In this document: in pieces, positions 17,626 through 25,854 of the stretch
How positions within the stretch are numbered: position 1 is the stretch's first letter
Layout of the letters: every line of letters begins with the position of its first letter
Assembly (NCBI RefSeq): GCF_009765445.1
Contig: NZ_WHOY01000031.1
Location: 2,910,884-2,974,883, forward strand
Reading direction: 5' to 3'
DNA: 64,000 nt
Source of the DNA: Pantoea sp. BAV 3049
GTDB lineage: Bacteria; Pseudomonadota; Gammaproteobacteria; Enterobacterales; Enterobacteriaceae
Program-made: the position numbers and the translations under genes
The notes under the pieces: model-generated
What the model saw: the letters and a program-made list of their open reading frames with translations, nothing else
The model's database searches: none
What the model was told of the DNA's origin: nothing

Positions 17626-18390
17626 TTAAAGAAGAATGGCGGAGATAAAGTTCTGCATCCGCGGATTTTGCGGATTGAGCAGGATGTCTTCAGGCGCACC
17701 GCGTTCAATGATGCGCCCCTCATCCATGAACACCACCTGGTTGGCCACTTCACGGGCAAAGCCCATTTCATGGGTCACAACCACCATGGTGGTTCCCTCT
17801 TTTGCCAGCGTGCGCATTACGGCCAGCACTTCCCCGACCATTTCCGGATCCAGGGCAGACGTTGGCTCATCAAACAGCATCAGCTTGGGTTTCATCGCCA
17901 GCGCACGAGCAATGGCCACGCGCTGCTGTTGTCCTCCGGACAGCGACTGCGGATAAGCATGGGCTTTGTTCGCCAGCCCGACCCGATCCAGCAGCGCAAT
18001 CGCCTCTTCCGTTGCTTCGCGTTTTGGTCGCAGCAGCACACGGCAGGGGCCTTCAATCACATTTTCCAGCGCGGTCTTATGCGGGAACAGGTTAAAGCGC
18101 TGGAACACCATGCCGGTCTGCAGGCGCTGACGGGCGATTTGCTTGTCGCTCAGCGGGTGCAGTTTGTTCCCGGCGATGCGATAGCCAGCCAGTTCGTTAT
18201 CGATCCAGATCCCACCCTGGTCGACCTTCTCCAACTGATTGATGCAGCGCAGAAAGGTACTTTTCCCCGACCCGGACGGCCCGAGAATGCACATGACCTC
18301 GCCGTAATTCACCTCCAGACTGACGTCTTTCAGCGCGTGAAAGTTGTCGAAATATTTGTTCACCTCAACGGCACGGACAATATTCCTCAT
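17626..18390 (-). CDS. Amino-acid ABC transporter ATP-binding protein
   Basis: A 254-residue ATPase of the GlnQ/HisP family. Walker [10 protein letters not shown] (about residue 36), Q-loop [12 protein letters not shown], signature LSGGQQQR (about 147), Walker [13 protein letters not shown] and the switch histidine [10 protein letters not shown] are all intact. It energises uptake through the permease at 18402-19280 with the binding protein at 16786-17607. The three genes are in the order permease, ATPase, binding protein with short gaps. Confidence 0.92.
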   Translation of the reverse strand: MRNIVRAVEVNKYFDNFHALKDVSLEVNYGEVMCILGPSGSGKSTFLRCINQLEKVDQGGIWIDNELAGYRIAGNKLHPLSDKQIARQRLQTGMVFQRFNLFPHKTALENVIEGPCRVLLRPKREATEEAIALLDRVGLANKAHAYPQSLSGGQQQRVAIARALAMKPKLMLFDEPTSALDPEMVGEVLAVMRTLAKEGTTMVVVTHEMGFAREVANQVVFMDEGRIIERGAPEDILLNPQNPRMQNFISAILL

Positions 18391-18401
18391 CGCAATTCTC
18401 C

Positions 18402-19280
18402 TTAGTTACGGCGGCGCTGGCCGCGAGAGAAGTAGCGCTCAAGACGGCTCTGCCCGAACGACAGCACGGTCACGATAATCAGATACCAGATGCCCGCCAC
18501 GAACAGCAGCTCCATCACGCGCGCATTGGCGTAGTAAATGTTCTGCGTGTTGTAGAGCAGTTCGGAGTACTGGATCATGCTTGCCAGGCTGGTGGTCTTG
18601 ATCATGCTGATAAATTCGTTGCCCACCGGGGGCAAAATGACGCGCATCGCCTGTGGCAGAATGATGCGGTGCAGCGCCTGCAGACGCGGCATGCCAATCG
18701 ACTTGGCCGCTTCGTACTGACCGGTATCCACCGACAGCAGTCCGGCACGCACCACTTCCGAGGTGTAAGCGCCCTGATTAATACTCAGCCCCAGCAGCGC
18801 GGCGACAAACGGCGTCATCACATTGACCGTTTCCACGCTGAACACGCCGGGGATCGAGATGGTCGGGAACACCAGCGCCAGGTTAAACCACAGCAGCAGC
18901 TGCAGGATTAACGGCGTGCCGCGAAACACCCACGCATAGCCTACCGAGATGTAATGCAGCACCGGATTGGGCGACATATACATAATCGCCGCCACCACGC
19001 CAAAAAAGATGCCCAGCGCCATCGCCAGAATCGACATCACCAGTGTGTTCACGACGCCATCAAGAATGGCGCGGGCGGTAAAGAACTGCCCGACATAGGA
19101 CCACTCAATTTTGCCCTGCGAGAAAGCGTGAACCAGCGAAGCCAGCAGCAGGATGATCACCACCGTCGCGGTGATCCGCCCGTAATAGCGCTTCGGCACC
19201 ATCTCATACTGCTTGAGATCGTATGAGGGCTCGCCCTGCGCCCGGATGCCTGCGGCACCGGGGTTTTGCGAAGTATTCAT
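18402..19280 (-). CDS. Amino-acid ABC transporter permease
   Basis: A 292-residue inner-membrane permease of the HisM/GlnP type. A cytoplasmic N-terminal tail of about 35 residues precedes the first membrane segment ([18 protein letters not shown]), and five or so helices follow. The EAA-type loop that docks the ATPase is at [32 protein letters not shown] is another family motif. There is only one permease gene, so the channel should be a homodimer. It starts 26 bases after the lyase gene. Confidence 0.9.
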   Translation of the reverse strand: MNTSQNPGAAGIRAQGEPSYDLKQYEMVPKRYYGRITATVVIILLLASLVHAFSQGKIEWSYVGQFFTARAILDGVVNTLVMSILAMALGIFFGVVAAIMYMSPNPVLHYISVGYAWVFRGTPLILQLLLWFNLALVFPTISIPGVFSVETVNVMTPFVAALLGLSINQGAYTSEVVRAGLLSVDTGQYEAAKSIGMPRLQALHRIILPQAMRVILPPVGNEFISMIKTTSLASMIQYSELLYNTQNIYYANARVMELLFVAGIWYLIIVTVLSFGQSRLERYFSRGQRRRN

Positions 19281-19306
19281 TGAGCCTCCGGAGTTAAATT
19301 GACGGG

Positions 19307-20734
19307 TTACAGACGGGGGCCCTGATAAGCGTTAACCCAGTCGGTCTGCTGCTGCATACGCGCCTGCAGACGGGTGATTTGTTCGGTGACTCGTGCCGGG
19401 GACGTGCCGCCAAAACCGTCACGGGAGTGGATTGCCGCTTCCAGCGTCAGGGCGCTGCGTACTTCCGCAGTCAGCCGCGTGTCCACTTCTGCCAGCTGTT
19501 CGTCGGTAAGATCGGTGAGTCCCTGTTGATGGAATTCACACAGCTGCACCAGCTGGCCGGTGATTTCATGGGCTTCTTTGAATGGCACGCCGCGCATCGC
19601 CAGCCAGTCGGCCACTTCGGTCGCCAGCGTAAAGCCATCCGGAGCCTGTGCCAGCAGCTCTGCCTCGTTCACCTTCATGGTTTCAATCATTCCGGCCATC
19701 GCCGGCAACACCAGCAGCAGCGTGTTGACGGAATCAATCGCGCTGCGCTTGTCTTCACTCAGATCGCGGTTGTAAGAGAGCGGCATCGCCTTCATGGTGG
19801 CGAGCATCGCGGTGAGATTGCCGATCAGGCGGCCACTGCGGCCACGGGTCAGTTCGGCAATATCCGGATTCTTTTTCTGCGGCATAATCGAACTGCCGGT
19901 AGCGTAGCTGTCGCTGATCTCCACCCAGCGGAACTGGCGGGAGGTCCACAGACATACCTCTTCGCTGATGCGCGAAAGGTTGACGCCGATCATGCTGGTG
20001 ATAAACAGAAATTCCGCCACGTAATCACGGCTGGCAACGGCATCAATCGAGTTCTCACATGCGCCGAGATAACCCAGTTCCTGCGCGGACATTTCCGGCC
20101 GACGGGCAATAGCAGATCCGGCCATCGCGGCGGAGCCTAATGGTGAGAAGGCACTGCGGCGATCCCAATCCTGCAGGCGATCGATGTCCCGCGAGAAAGA
20201 TTGAGCGTGTGCCAGCAACTGATGGCCAAACACAATCGGCTGAGCCTGCTGCAGATGGGTAAAACCCGGCGCGATGGTATTGGTATGCTGTTGCGCCTGC
20301 CCTACCAGCGCCTGCTGGAGTGCCAGCAGCGCGGTAGTGATTTTGCGGACGTTGTCACGCAGGTAGAGGCGCAGATCGTTAACAGTCTGATCGTTACGGG
20401 AACGACCGGCACGCAGCTTACCGCCCAACGCTCCCAGCCGTTCAGTCAGCACACGTTCGATAAAAGTATGCACATCCTCATCGGCGAGGATCGGGTCAAC
20501 TTTCCCGGCGCGGTAATCCGCATCCAGCTGGTCGATTGCGGCAACCATTTCCACCGTTTCCGCCGCAGTCAGCAGACCGGCACGCTCCAGTTCATGGGCA
20601 TGAGCCCGGCAGCCCGCCAGGTCGTAGGGGGCCAGAGCGAAATAGTATTCCGGACTGCGCGACAGCGCGGTTAAGGCGGCGGCAGGCGCACTTTTGAAAC
20701 GGGCACCCCATAAACGGTCGGCACTGTCAGACAT
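19307..20734 (-). CDS. Argininosuccinate lyase-like enzyme (aspartase/fumarase superfamily)
   Basis: A 475-residue C-N lyase. The superfamily signature GSSIMPQKKNPD (about residue 290) carries the catalytic serine; GRSRNDQT (about 120) and THLQQAQP (about 170) form the rest of the active site. ArgH of enteric bacteria has LHTGRSRNDQ, whereas this has LRAGRSRNDQ, the form I associate with actinobacterial ArgH. Such enzymes split N-substituted aspartates to fumarate and an amine; relatives act on argininosuccinate, EDDS and iminodisuccinate. The start at 20734 has AGAGGAATT upstream; the longer frame is not preferred. It is first in an operon with a transporter, two hydrolases and an MmgE/PrpD protein, not with arginine genes, so a catabolic role is likely. 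Confidence 0.85.
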   Translation of the reverse strand: MSDSADRLWGARFKSAPAAALTALSRSPEYYFALAPYDLAGCRAHAHELERAGLLTAAETVEMVAAIDQLDADYRAGKVDPILADEDVHTFIERVLTERLGALGGKLRAGRSRNDQTVNDLRLYLRDNVRKITTALLALQQALVGQAQQHTNTIAPGFTHLQQAQPIVFGHQLLAHAQSFSRDIDRLQDWDRRSAFSPLGSAAMAGSAIARRPEMSAQELGYLGACENSIDAVASRDYVAEFLFITSMIGVNLSRISEEVCLWTSRQFRWVEISDSYATGSSIMPQKKNPDIAELTRGRSGRLIGNLTAMLATMKAMPLSYNRDLSEDKRSAIDSVNTLLLVLPAMAGMIETMKVNEAELLAQAPDGFTLATEVADWLAMRGVPFKEAHEITGQLVQLCEFHQQGLTDLTDEQLAEVDTRLTAEVRSALTLEAAIHSRDGFGGTSPARVTEQITRLQARMQQQTDWVNAYQGPRL

Positions 20735-20832
20735 AATTCCTCTCTTAGCACAGGTTTCCGCTGCCGGAATAAGAAAATCTTCTGATTGCGGCATCATCGA
20801 TAAATAAAAGTTATTTTTGGCTGCCGTCTGGT

Positions 20833-20847
20833 AATTAGCGGCTAATT
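20833..20847. promoter_or_regulatory. Candidate LysR operator between lyase and regulator genes
   Basis: AATTAGC, one base, GCTAATT: a perfect 7-base inverted repeat in the 163-base divergent region. It is about 50 bases upstream of the regulator start and about 100 bases upstream of the lyase start. LysR sites are usually short AT-rich dyads in such positions. Confidence 0.45.
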
Positions 20848-20897
20848 CAGGTTCACTCTTACTTTCACTGCATTTCTTTCGGGGATGAATAGTTAAT

Positions 20898-21848
20898 ATG
20901 GAAAGTAAGGTTTCCAATATGGGAAACATGAATTATCCCCGCACGGATAATTCCGCAGTCACCATTAACAATGTCGACCTGAAATTATTGCGGGTATTTA
21001 AATGCGTGGTGGAAGCAGGCGGCCTGACCTCGGCCAGTCACGAACTGAATATTGGTCTGGCGGCAATCAGCAAACAGGTCTCTGATTTGGAGATCCGCCT
21101 GGGGATGACGCTGTGCAGCCGGGGGCGCGAAGGCTTTGAGCTGACAGAATACGGTATCACCGTGTATCAGGCGACGCTGGAGCTGTTTGCTTCGCTGAGC
21201 ACCTTTCGTGAAAGGCTGCATCACAGCCGCAGTGAATTGCTCGGCGACCTGAGCCTGAGCGTGGTGGATAACACTATTTCCGATCCAAAATCGCCGGTCA
21301 CCAAAGCCGTGCAGCAGCTGCATAAGGCTGCACCAAAAGTTAACATTCGCCTGCAGACCGCCCATCTGGATGATATCGAAAAAGGATTAACGGAGGGGCG
21401 ATTTAATTGCGCAATTGCGCCGGTTTATGAGGAGAAAAGTGATTTCGACTATTATAAAATTTACACTGAAATCTCCTGTTTATATTGTGGCAGCGATCAC
21501 TCTTTATTTCATAACGAGAACAACAGCATTACACTTGAACAATTAAAACAGCAGAAAATAATTAATCATACCTACGTCACACATCGCCATGGCAATAAGC
21601 TTTTTGCCTTTAGCGAAAGCAACATTCAGGCGGTGCAGGTAGAGGCGGTGGCGATGCTGATCCTGACCGGCCATTTTATTGGCTATCTGCCCGAGCATTA
21701 TGCCCGTCGCTACGTCAGCGAAAATAAACTGCGCTCACTCGGCCCGCCTGAATTACAAATGGAAACGCCCTTCTGCCTGATCATTAAAAAAGGGCGCAAG
21801 ATTAATCAGATCATCAAGCTGTTCATGGAGTCCCTGGGGATCGCCTGA
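20898..21848 (+). CDS. LysR-family regulator of the lyase operon
   Basis: A LysR-type regulator of up to 316 residues. The helix-turn-helix covers residues about 30-90 (VDLKLLRVFKCVVEAGGLTS) and the effector domain follows. Its start is uncertain: ATG at 20898 lacks a clear ribosome site, while ATG at 20919 has AAGG about nine bases upstream. Divergent position makes it the likely controller of the seven-gene operon 13688-20734. The middle of the gene (about 21390-21610) is richer in A and T than its neighbours. It is a relative of the regulator at 9191-10090. Confidence 0.85.
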   Translation: MESKVSNMGNMNYPRTDNSAVTINNVDLKLLRVFKCVVEAGGLTSASHELNIGLAAISKQVSDLEIRLGMTLCSRGREGFELTEYGITVYQATLELFASLSTFRERLHHSRSELLGDLSLSVVDNTISDPKSPVTKAVQQLHKAAPKVNIRLQTAHLDDIEKGLTEGRFNCAIAPVYEEKSDFDYYKIYTEISCLYCGSDHSLFHNENNSITLEQLKQQKIINHTYVTHRHGNKLFAFSESNIQAVQVEAVAMLILTGHFIGYLPEHYARRYVSENKLRSLGPPELQMETPFCLIIKKGRKINQIIKLFMESLGIA

Positions 21849-21891
21849 TGCCGCACTATAACAGTGCATCAGGCGGAACAGCTCCGGCAGA

Positions 21892-22467
21892 TCAGAAAGA
21901 GTAACCCACCCCGATGTTAAAACCACTCATGGTATAATCCTTACCTTCTATGCTTTTCCGGGTTCCTTCATAGCCCAGATCCAGCACCAGGTAGCTGACC
22001 GGATTAATCTGTAGGCCGCCACCCCAGGCAAAGCTGGTGGCGTGCTTCATGCCATAAAGATTGTCATCCCCGGCAAACGGACGGCTCCCTGAACTGTCCC
22101 GTAGCGGAGAGTAACTCACCTGACCATTATTCACACCGACCAGCCCGTACAGGCTGACATGCCGGTTAATACGGTATGCCGGGCCAACCAGCAAACTGGT
22201 CGTTTTTACTCTGACGTTGTTTTTCACCGTGCTGCCATTGCTGCTCAGCCCATCGTAAGGATCGCTGCCTGAAACAAAGCTGAACGAACCGATCAACCCG
22301 TACCGGTTGTTGAACTCGTAGCGGTATTTAAGGTTAATACCGGCAAACTGGTTAAAATGCTTCACTTCCTGATAGGCATAACCGGCTGACAGGGTATGGG
22401 TCTCGGCGTGGGCTGCGCCCATCACAAAAATGGCAGCCAGAGCCGCCCGGGGGAGGGTTTTCAACAT
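21892..22467 (-). CDS. Ail/OmpX-like outer-membrane beta-barrel protein
   Basis: About 191 residues from the ATG at 22467 (AAGGA eight bases upstream; the upstream TTG is not needed). A signal peptide ends at AAHAE. The mature part alternates hydrophobic residues through eight predicted strands and ends in GFNIGVGYSF, with the terminal phenylalanine required for barrel assembly. The pattern (HTLSAGYAYQE at the mature start) fits the Ail/OmpX/Lom family of small surface adhesins and complement-resistance proteins. A role on host surfaces is only suggested by family. Confidence 0.8.
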   Translation of the reverse strand: MLKTLPRAALAAIFVMGAAHAETHTLSAGYAYQEVKHFNQFAGINLKYRYEFNNRYGLIGSFSFVSGSDPYDGLSSNGSTVKNNVRVKTTSLLVGPAYRINRHVSLYGLVGVNNGQVSYSPLRDSSGSRPFAGDDNLYGMKHATSFAWGGGLQINPVSYLVLDLGYEGTRKSIEGKDYTMSGFNIGVGYSF

Positions 22468-22672
22468 GTTCAATATCCTTATCCTTCAATCCATCTATTC
22501 GTGCTGCACACGACAACCAGAGGTCCACTGCAGTCTTTGCTGCTGCAAACAAGGGACGCCGCCAGTCGGGCTGACCGGCGGCCCGGCAACTTTAGAGAGT
22601 CTGCTTTGACTGCGCAATAATCTTGAACATTTTTCAGACAACAGCCCGCCCCGGAGCAAACTGGCCCGCCGG

Positions 22673-23200
22673 TCAGGCGGGATCCAGAAACTTGTACATC
22701 ACTGTGGTGGCATCCAGCACCCCTTTGGTGGATAAAGCGTAATGCGGAATGCGCCCACTCACCTGCCATCCTCCCTTCAGATAGAGCTGCTCCGCCACAT
22801 CTCCGCTACGGGTATCCAGCACCAGCAGCGTTCTGCTTGCCTGGCGGGCAAGCTGCTCGCCACGACTCAGCAGCTCACGTGCAATCCCCTGGCGACGCGC
22901 ATCCGGATGGACCAGAAGTTTGGAAATTTCCGCCCTGTGCTGACCGTTCGGCATCATCCCCAGCACCACGATTACCGTACCGACAATGATGCCATTCTGC
23001 CGGGCGACCAGCAGCTGCCTGTCACCGCTGGCAAGGCTGCTGAGCACGCCCTGCCAGAAATGACGCATTGGCTCCGGCTCAAGGCTGATAAACCCCACGC
23101 TGGCATCCTGCGCCACGCAGCCAAGAAGTACGTTAACCAGCGATGACAGCTCTGTTTTTGCCTGTTCCGCATTCAGGTTTTCATAGTGGGTGTGAGTCAT
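22673..23200 (-). CDS. GNAT-family N-acetyltransferase
   Basis: A 175-residue acetyl-CoA dependent transferase. The acetyl-CoA binding motif is HPDARRQGIARELL (motif A, about residues 96-110), followed by TLLVLDTRSG and the C-terminal strand GRIPHYAL. The acceptor cannot be predicted. It is divergent from mlrA across a region with TTGTACA repeats and could be under MlrA control. A GC-rich hairpin overlaps its stop codon but has no U tract. Confidence 0.8.
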   Translation of the reverse strand: MTHTHYENLNAEQAKTELSSLVNVLLGCVAQDASVGFISLEPEPMRHFWQGVLSSLASGDRQLLVARQNGIIVGTVIVVLGMMPNGQHRAEISKLLVHPDARRQGIARELLSRGEQLARQASRTLLVLDTRSGDVAEQLYLKGGWQVSGRIPHYALSTKGVLDATTVMYKFLDPA

Positions 23201-23253
23201 TGCGTTTCCATTCTGAAAGTCGTGAGATATCTCCCGAATTCCCCCCTTCCAAC

Positions 23254-23345
23254 TTGTACAGAAAAATATCAGTTGTACAACAATGAAGAGTTCGCTACGG
23301 TAAGAGTGTAAAGGTCAGTACAGAGGAATTTAATGGCATTGTACA
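23254..23345. promoter_or_regulatory. Three TTGTACA repeats around the mlrA start
   Basis: TTGTACA occurs at 23254-23260, 23273-23279 (19 bases apart, direct orientation, embedded in ACTTGTACAG and GTTGTACAA) and again at 23339-23345 inside the first mlrA codons. Direct repeats at about two helical turns in front of a MerR-type regulator fit an autoregulatory operator or the control region shared with the divergent GNAT gene. Binding by MlrA is inferred. Confidence 0.5.
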
Positions 23346-24064
23346 GCATTGGTGATGTTGCCGAACGTTGCGGAATTAATCCGGTCACTTTGCGCGCCTG
23401 GCAGCGCCGTTACGGATTACTGAAGCCTCAACGCACTGAAGGGGGTCACCGCCAGTTTGATGATGAAGATATTCAGCGCATTGAAGAGATCAAACGCTGG
23501 ATCGAGAGTGGCGTGCCCGTCGGAAAAGTCAAAGCGCTGCTGGAAGGCGACAACGTTAGCATTCATGATGGATGGGTCACACAACAGGAAGAAATGATGA
23601 CGGTACTCCGTCATGTCAGACCCGCCAAACTCAGAGCTAAAATCGCCGCCATCGGCCGTGAAAACCCGGCCGACGCGCTGATCGACCATGTGTTCATTCC
23701 TATCAGGCAGCGCCTGGGTTTGGATCAAAATACGGCCAGAGCCATGTGCAGTTTGCTGGACGGCGCTTTAATTGATTATGTTGCCTTTTGTTTAGCCGGC
23801 AGCAGAAAGCGACACGGCAAGGATGCATTGATCATTGGCTGGGGCACGGATGACCGCACCCGCATCTGGCTGGAAGCCTGGCGGCTGTCCCAGCAGGGTT
23901 GGCGCATGGATGTGATGGCTGAACCGCTGGACCTGCCGCGCCCTGAACTTTTTCCGGGACAGAACATTTTTGTCTTTACCGGCAAACCCCTGACCCGTCG
24001 TCAGCAGGAACAACTTTCACACTGGCAGGAGCAGGGATTTTTAATCACCCATCTGGGCAGTTGA
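23333..24064 (+). CDS. mlrA: MerR-family regulator MlrA
   Basis: A 243-residue regulator, the same length as E. coli MlrA (YehV), which activates csgD and hence curli and biofilm formation. The N-terminal MerR helix-turn-helix is at residues 1-70 ([20 protein letters not shown] is almost identical to E. coli) and the rest is the degenerate B12-binding-like domain shared with CarA/LitR. The start has GAGGAATTTA upstream. Upstream TTGTACA repeats may be its operator. The genes that follow (NTF2-like, SDR, flavoprotein) are those found beside LitR-like regulators in other bacteria, so this copy may also control them. Confidence 0.92.
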   Translation: MALYSIGDVAERCGINPVTLRAWQRRYGLLKPQRTEGGHRQFDDEDIQRIEEIKRWIESGVPVGKVKALLEGDNVSIHDGWVTQQEEMMTVLRHVRPAKLRAKIAAIGRENPADALIDHVFIPIRQRLGLDQNTARAMCSLLDGALIDYVAFCLAGSRKRHGKDALIIGWGTDDRTRIWLEAWRLSQQGWRMDVMAEPLDLPRPELFPGQNIFVFTGKPLTRRQQEQLSHWQEQGFLITHLGS

Positions 24065-24074
24065 GGAGTGATTC

Positions 24075-24470
24075 ATTACGCAGCAGACAACGCTGACAAA
24101 ACTGGTGGCGTTTTATCAGACGCTCGACCTCAGTCAGCAGCAGCTGGCCGAAATTTATCATGATGACGTATGCCTCGCCGACCCGGTGGGTGAGCATAAC
24201 AGCCTGCCAGTGGTGGAAAACTACTTCGCCTCGCTGCTGAAAAACTTGCACTACTGCCGGTTTGAAGTCCCGGAGTCCCATCTCCCTGATGGGGCTGCAC
24301 TGCTGATCTGGCAGATGATTTATGCCCATCCAGCCCTGCAACGCGGGGCTAAGCAACAGCTGTCAGGCAGCAGCTACCTGCAGTTCCGCGACGACAAAAT
24401 CAGTTTTCAACGCGATTACTACGACATGGGCGCCATGCTGTACGAAAAGATCCCCGTGCTGGGCCGGTAA
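24075..24470 (+). CDS. NTF2/SnoaL-like protein, probable ATT start
   Basis: A small alpha+beta cone-fold protein (NTF2/SnoaL-like) of about 131 residues if it starts at the ATT codon 24075. That ATT lies six bases after GAGGAG (24063-24068), which overlaps the mlrA stop, and the frame then reads ITQQTTLTKLVAFYQTLDLS, as expected for the family N-terminus. The only conventional alternative, GTG at 24105, has no ribosome site and removes the first helix. It is likely translationally coupled to mlrA. Function is unknown; homologous genes accompany MerR/LitR regulators and SDR genes. Confidence 0.7.
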   Translation: MTQQTTLTKLVAFYQTLDLSQQQLAEIYHDDVCLADPVGEHNSLPVVENYFASLLKNLHYCRFEVPESHLPDGAALLIWQMIYAHPALQRGAKQQLSGSSYLQFRDDKISFQRDYYDMGAMLYEKIPVLGR

Positions 24471-24498
24471 TCAGACAGCTTAAAAAGAGGTTAACACC

Positions 24499-25215
24499 AT
24501 GAAACGGGTACTGATTACTGGCGCAAGCTCCGGAATTGGCTATCAACTGGCCCTTGATTATGCCGCCGATGGCTGGCACGTAACCGCCTGCGGACGTAAC
24601 CGGGCAAAGCTCGAAACCCTGCGGGAAAAATTCAGTAATATGGTGCTGTGCGAATTTGATATCACTGACCTGGCGGAAACCCGCCGCGCGCTGGACGGCA
24701 AAAGCGCTAACCTGGTGATCCTCTGCGCCGGAACCTGTGAATACCTTAATCATGGCGTGGTGGAAGCAGAGAAAGTCCACCGGGTGATGAGTGCCAACTT
24801 CAGTGGTCCGGTCAACTGCCTGGATGTGTTGCTGCCTCAGCTGGCCCCCGGCAGCCGTGTGGCGCTGGTTGGCTCGACTGCAAGCCTGGTACCCCTGCCC
24901 CGCGCCGAAGCCTATGGCGCTTCTAAAGCCGCGCTGACCTATTTCGCCCGCAGCCTGGCTCAGGACCTTAAACGACAGCAAATCGCCATCAGTCTGGTGC
25001 AGCCCGGCTTTGTTGATACGCCACTGACCAGGCGCAATGATTTTGCCATGCCGATGATGATCAATGTCGGGCAGGCATCACGCTATATCCGTGATGGGCT
25101 GGCGAAGGGCAAGGCCGAATTTGCCTTCCCGCGTCTCTTTTCCATTATTCTGCGCATCACCTCACGACTGCCGAATGCTATCCAGCGTCTTCTCACCCAG
25201 CAGATAGCGAGGTAA
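24499..25215 (+). CDS. Short-chain dehydrogenase/reductase
   Basis: A 238-residue SDR. The cofactor site TGASSGIG (residues 7-14), the NAG equivalent LCAGTCEY, the catalytic serine in VGSTAS and YGASK (Tyr-x3-Lys) are all present. AAAGAGG precedes the ATG. It follows the NTF2-like gene and precedes a flavin oxidoreductase remnant after two bases. In other proteobacteria the same SDR sits with a flavin amine-oxidase-like protein, DUF1365, a cyclopropane-fatty-acid-synthase-like methyltransferase and DUF3833, a set linked to light or singlet-oxygen lipid responses. Substrate unknown. Confidence 0.85.
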   Translation: MKRVLITGASSGIGYQLALDYAADGWHVTACGRNRAKLETLREKFSNMVLCEFDITDLAETRRALDGKSANLVILCAGTCEYLNHGVVEAEKVHRVMSANFSGPVNCLDVLLPQLAPGSRVALVGSTASLVPLPRAEAYGASKAALTYFARSLAQDLKRQQIAISLVQPGFVDTPLTRRNDFAMPMMINVGQASRYIRDGLAKGKAEFAFPRLFSIILRITSRLPNAIQRLLTQQIAR

Positions 25216-25217
25216 GA

Positions 25218-25550
25218 GTGAAAATAGCCATTGTTGGCAGTGGCATTGCCGGATTGAGTTGCGCGTGGAAGCTGGCTTCCCGTGCGGAAGTTCACCTGTT
25301 TGAAGCAGGCGATACGCTGGGCGGTCATACCGCTACGGTAGATATCAGGGGGGCAGACAAACACTATGCTATCGACACCGGTTTTATCGTCTTTAACGAT
25401 CGTACCTATCCGCGCTTTCTCTCGCTGCTGGCCGAGCTGGGTCTGGAGAGCAAGCCAACGGAAATGAGCTTTTCGGTGCGAAATAATCAGAGCGGGCTGG
25501 AGTATAACGGCCACTCGCTGAACAGCCTGCTATGTGGGAACGGCGGGTGA
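25218..25550 (+). pseudogene. FAD-dependent amine-oxidase-like protein, 5' fragment
   Basis: A GTG-started frame encodes only the first 110 residues of a flavoprotein normally about 420 residues long: the dinucleotide-binding motif GSGIAGLSCAW, then EAGDTLGGHTATVDI and DTGFIVFNDRTYP. After HSLNSLL the frame is fused to foreign codons and stops. The break at about 25532-25538 joins it to the end of a DUF3833 gene in another frame. It cannot make a working oxidoreductase. Confidence 0.82.
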
Positions 25551-25773
25551 TATTATTGGCACAGCGCAGGGACATGCGGCAGGCAACGCTTTCAACTGGC
25601 GTTACACCATGACGGTGAAAACCGACTCCAGCAGCTACAAACTGAACTTTGACGACTGGATTTACCAGCAGGATGCCCGGCACCTGATGAACGTCACTTC
25701 AATGAAAAAGTTCGGCATCGAAGTGGCCCGCGCCACGCTGTTCTTTAACAAAGAGCGCGAAGCCGGGCAATAA
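25534..25773 (+). pseudogene. DUF3833 protein, 3' fragment
   Basis: The frame beginning at the junction reads GTAGDIIGTAQGHAAGNAFN, then FDDWIYQQDARHLMNVTSMKKFG and ends ATLFFNKEREAGQ. This is the C-terminal half of a DUF3833 lipoprotein-like family, which normally has about 180 residues. Its 5' half is missing, and the preceding DNA is the flavoprotein 5' fragment. The deleted segment would have held the rest of the flavoprotein and the genes usually between the two. Confidence 0.75.
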
Positions 25774-25854
25774 AAAGCCAGCAAAGGCTTAACCCGCGGG
25801 TGCGAAAGGCGATATACTTTGCCCTCTTTCAGCTTCAGACAAACGGGCAAGGGC

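Noticed and set aside
19307-20734. Arginine biosynthesis gene argH
   Set aside because: Its partners are a transporter, hydrolases and MmgE/PrpD, not argCBG, and the active-site motif differs from enteric ArgH.
22673-22700. Terminator at the end of the GNAT gene
   Set aside because: The GC-rich hairpin overlaps the stop codon and lacks a U tract.
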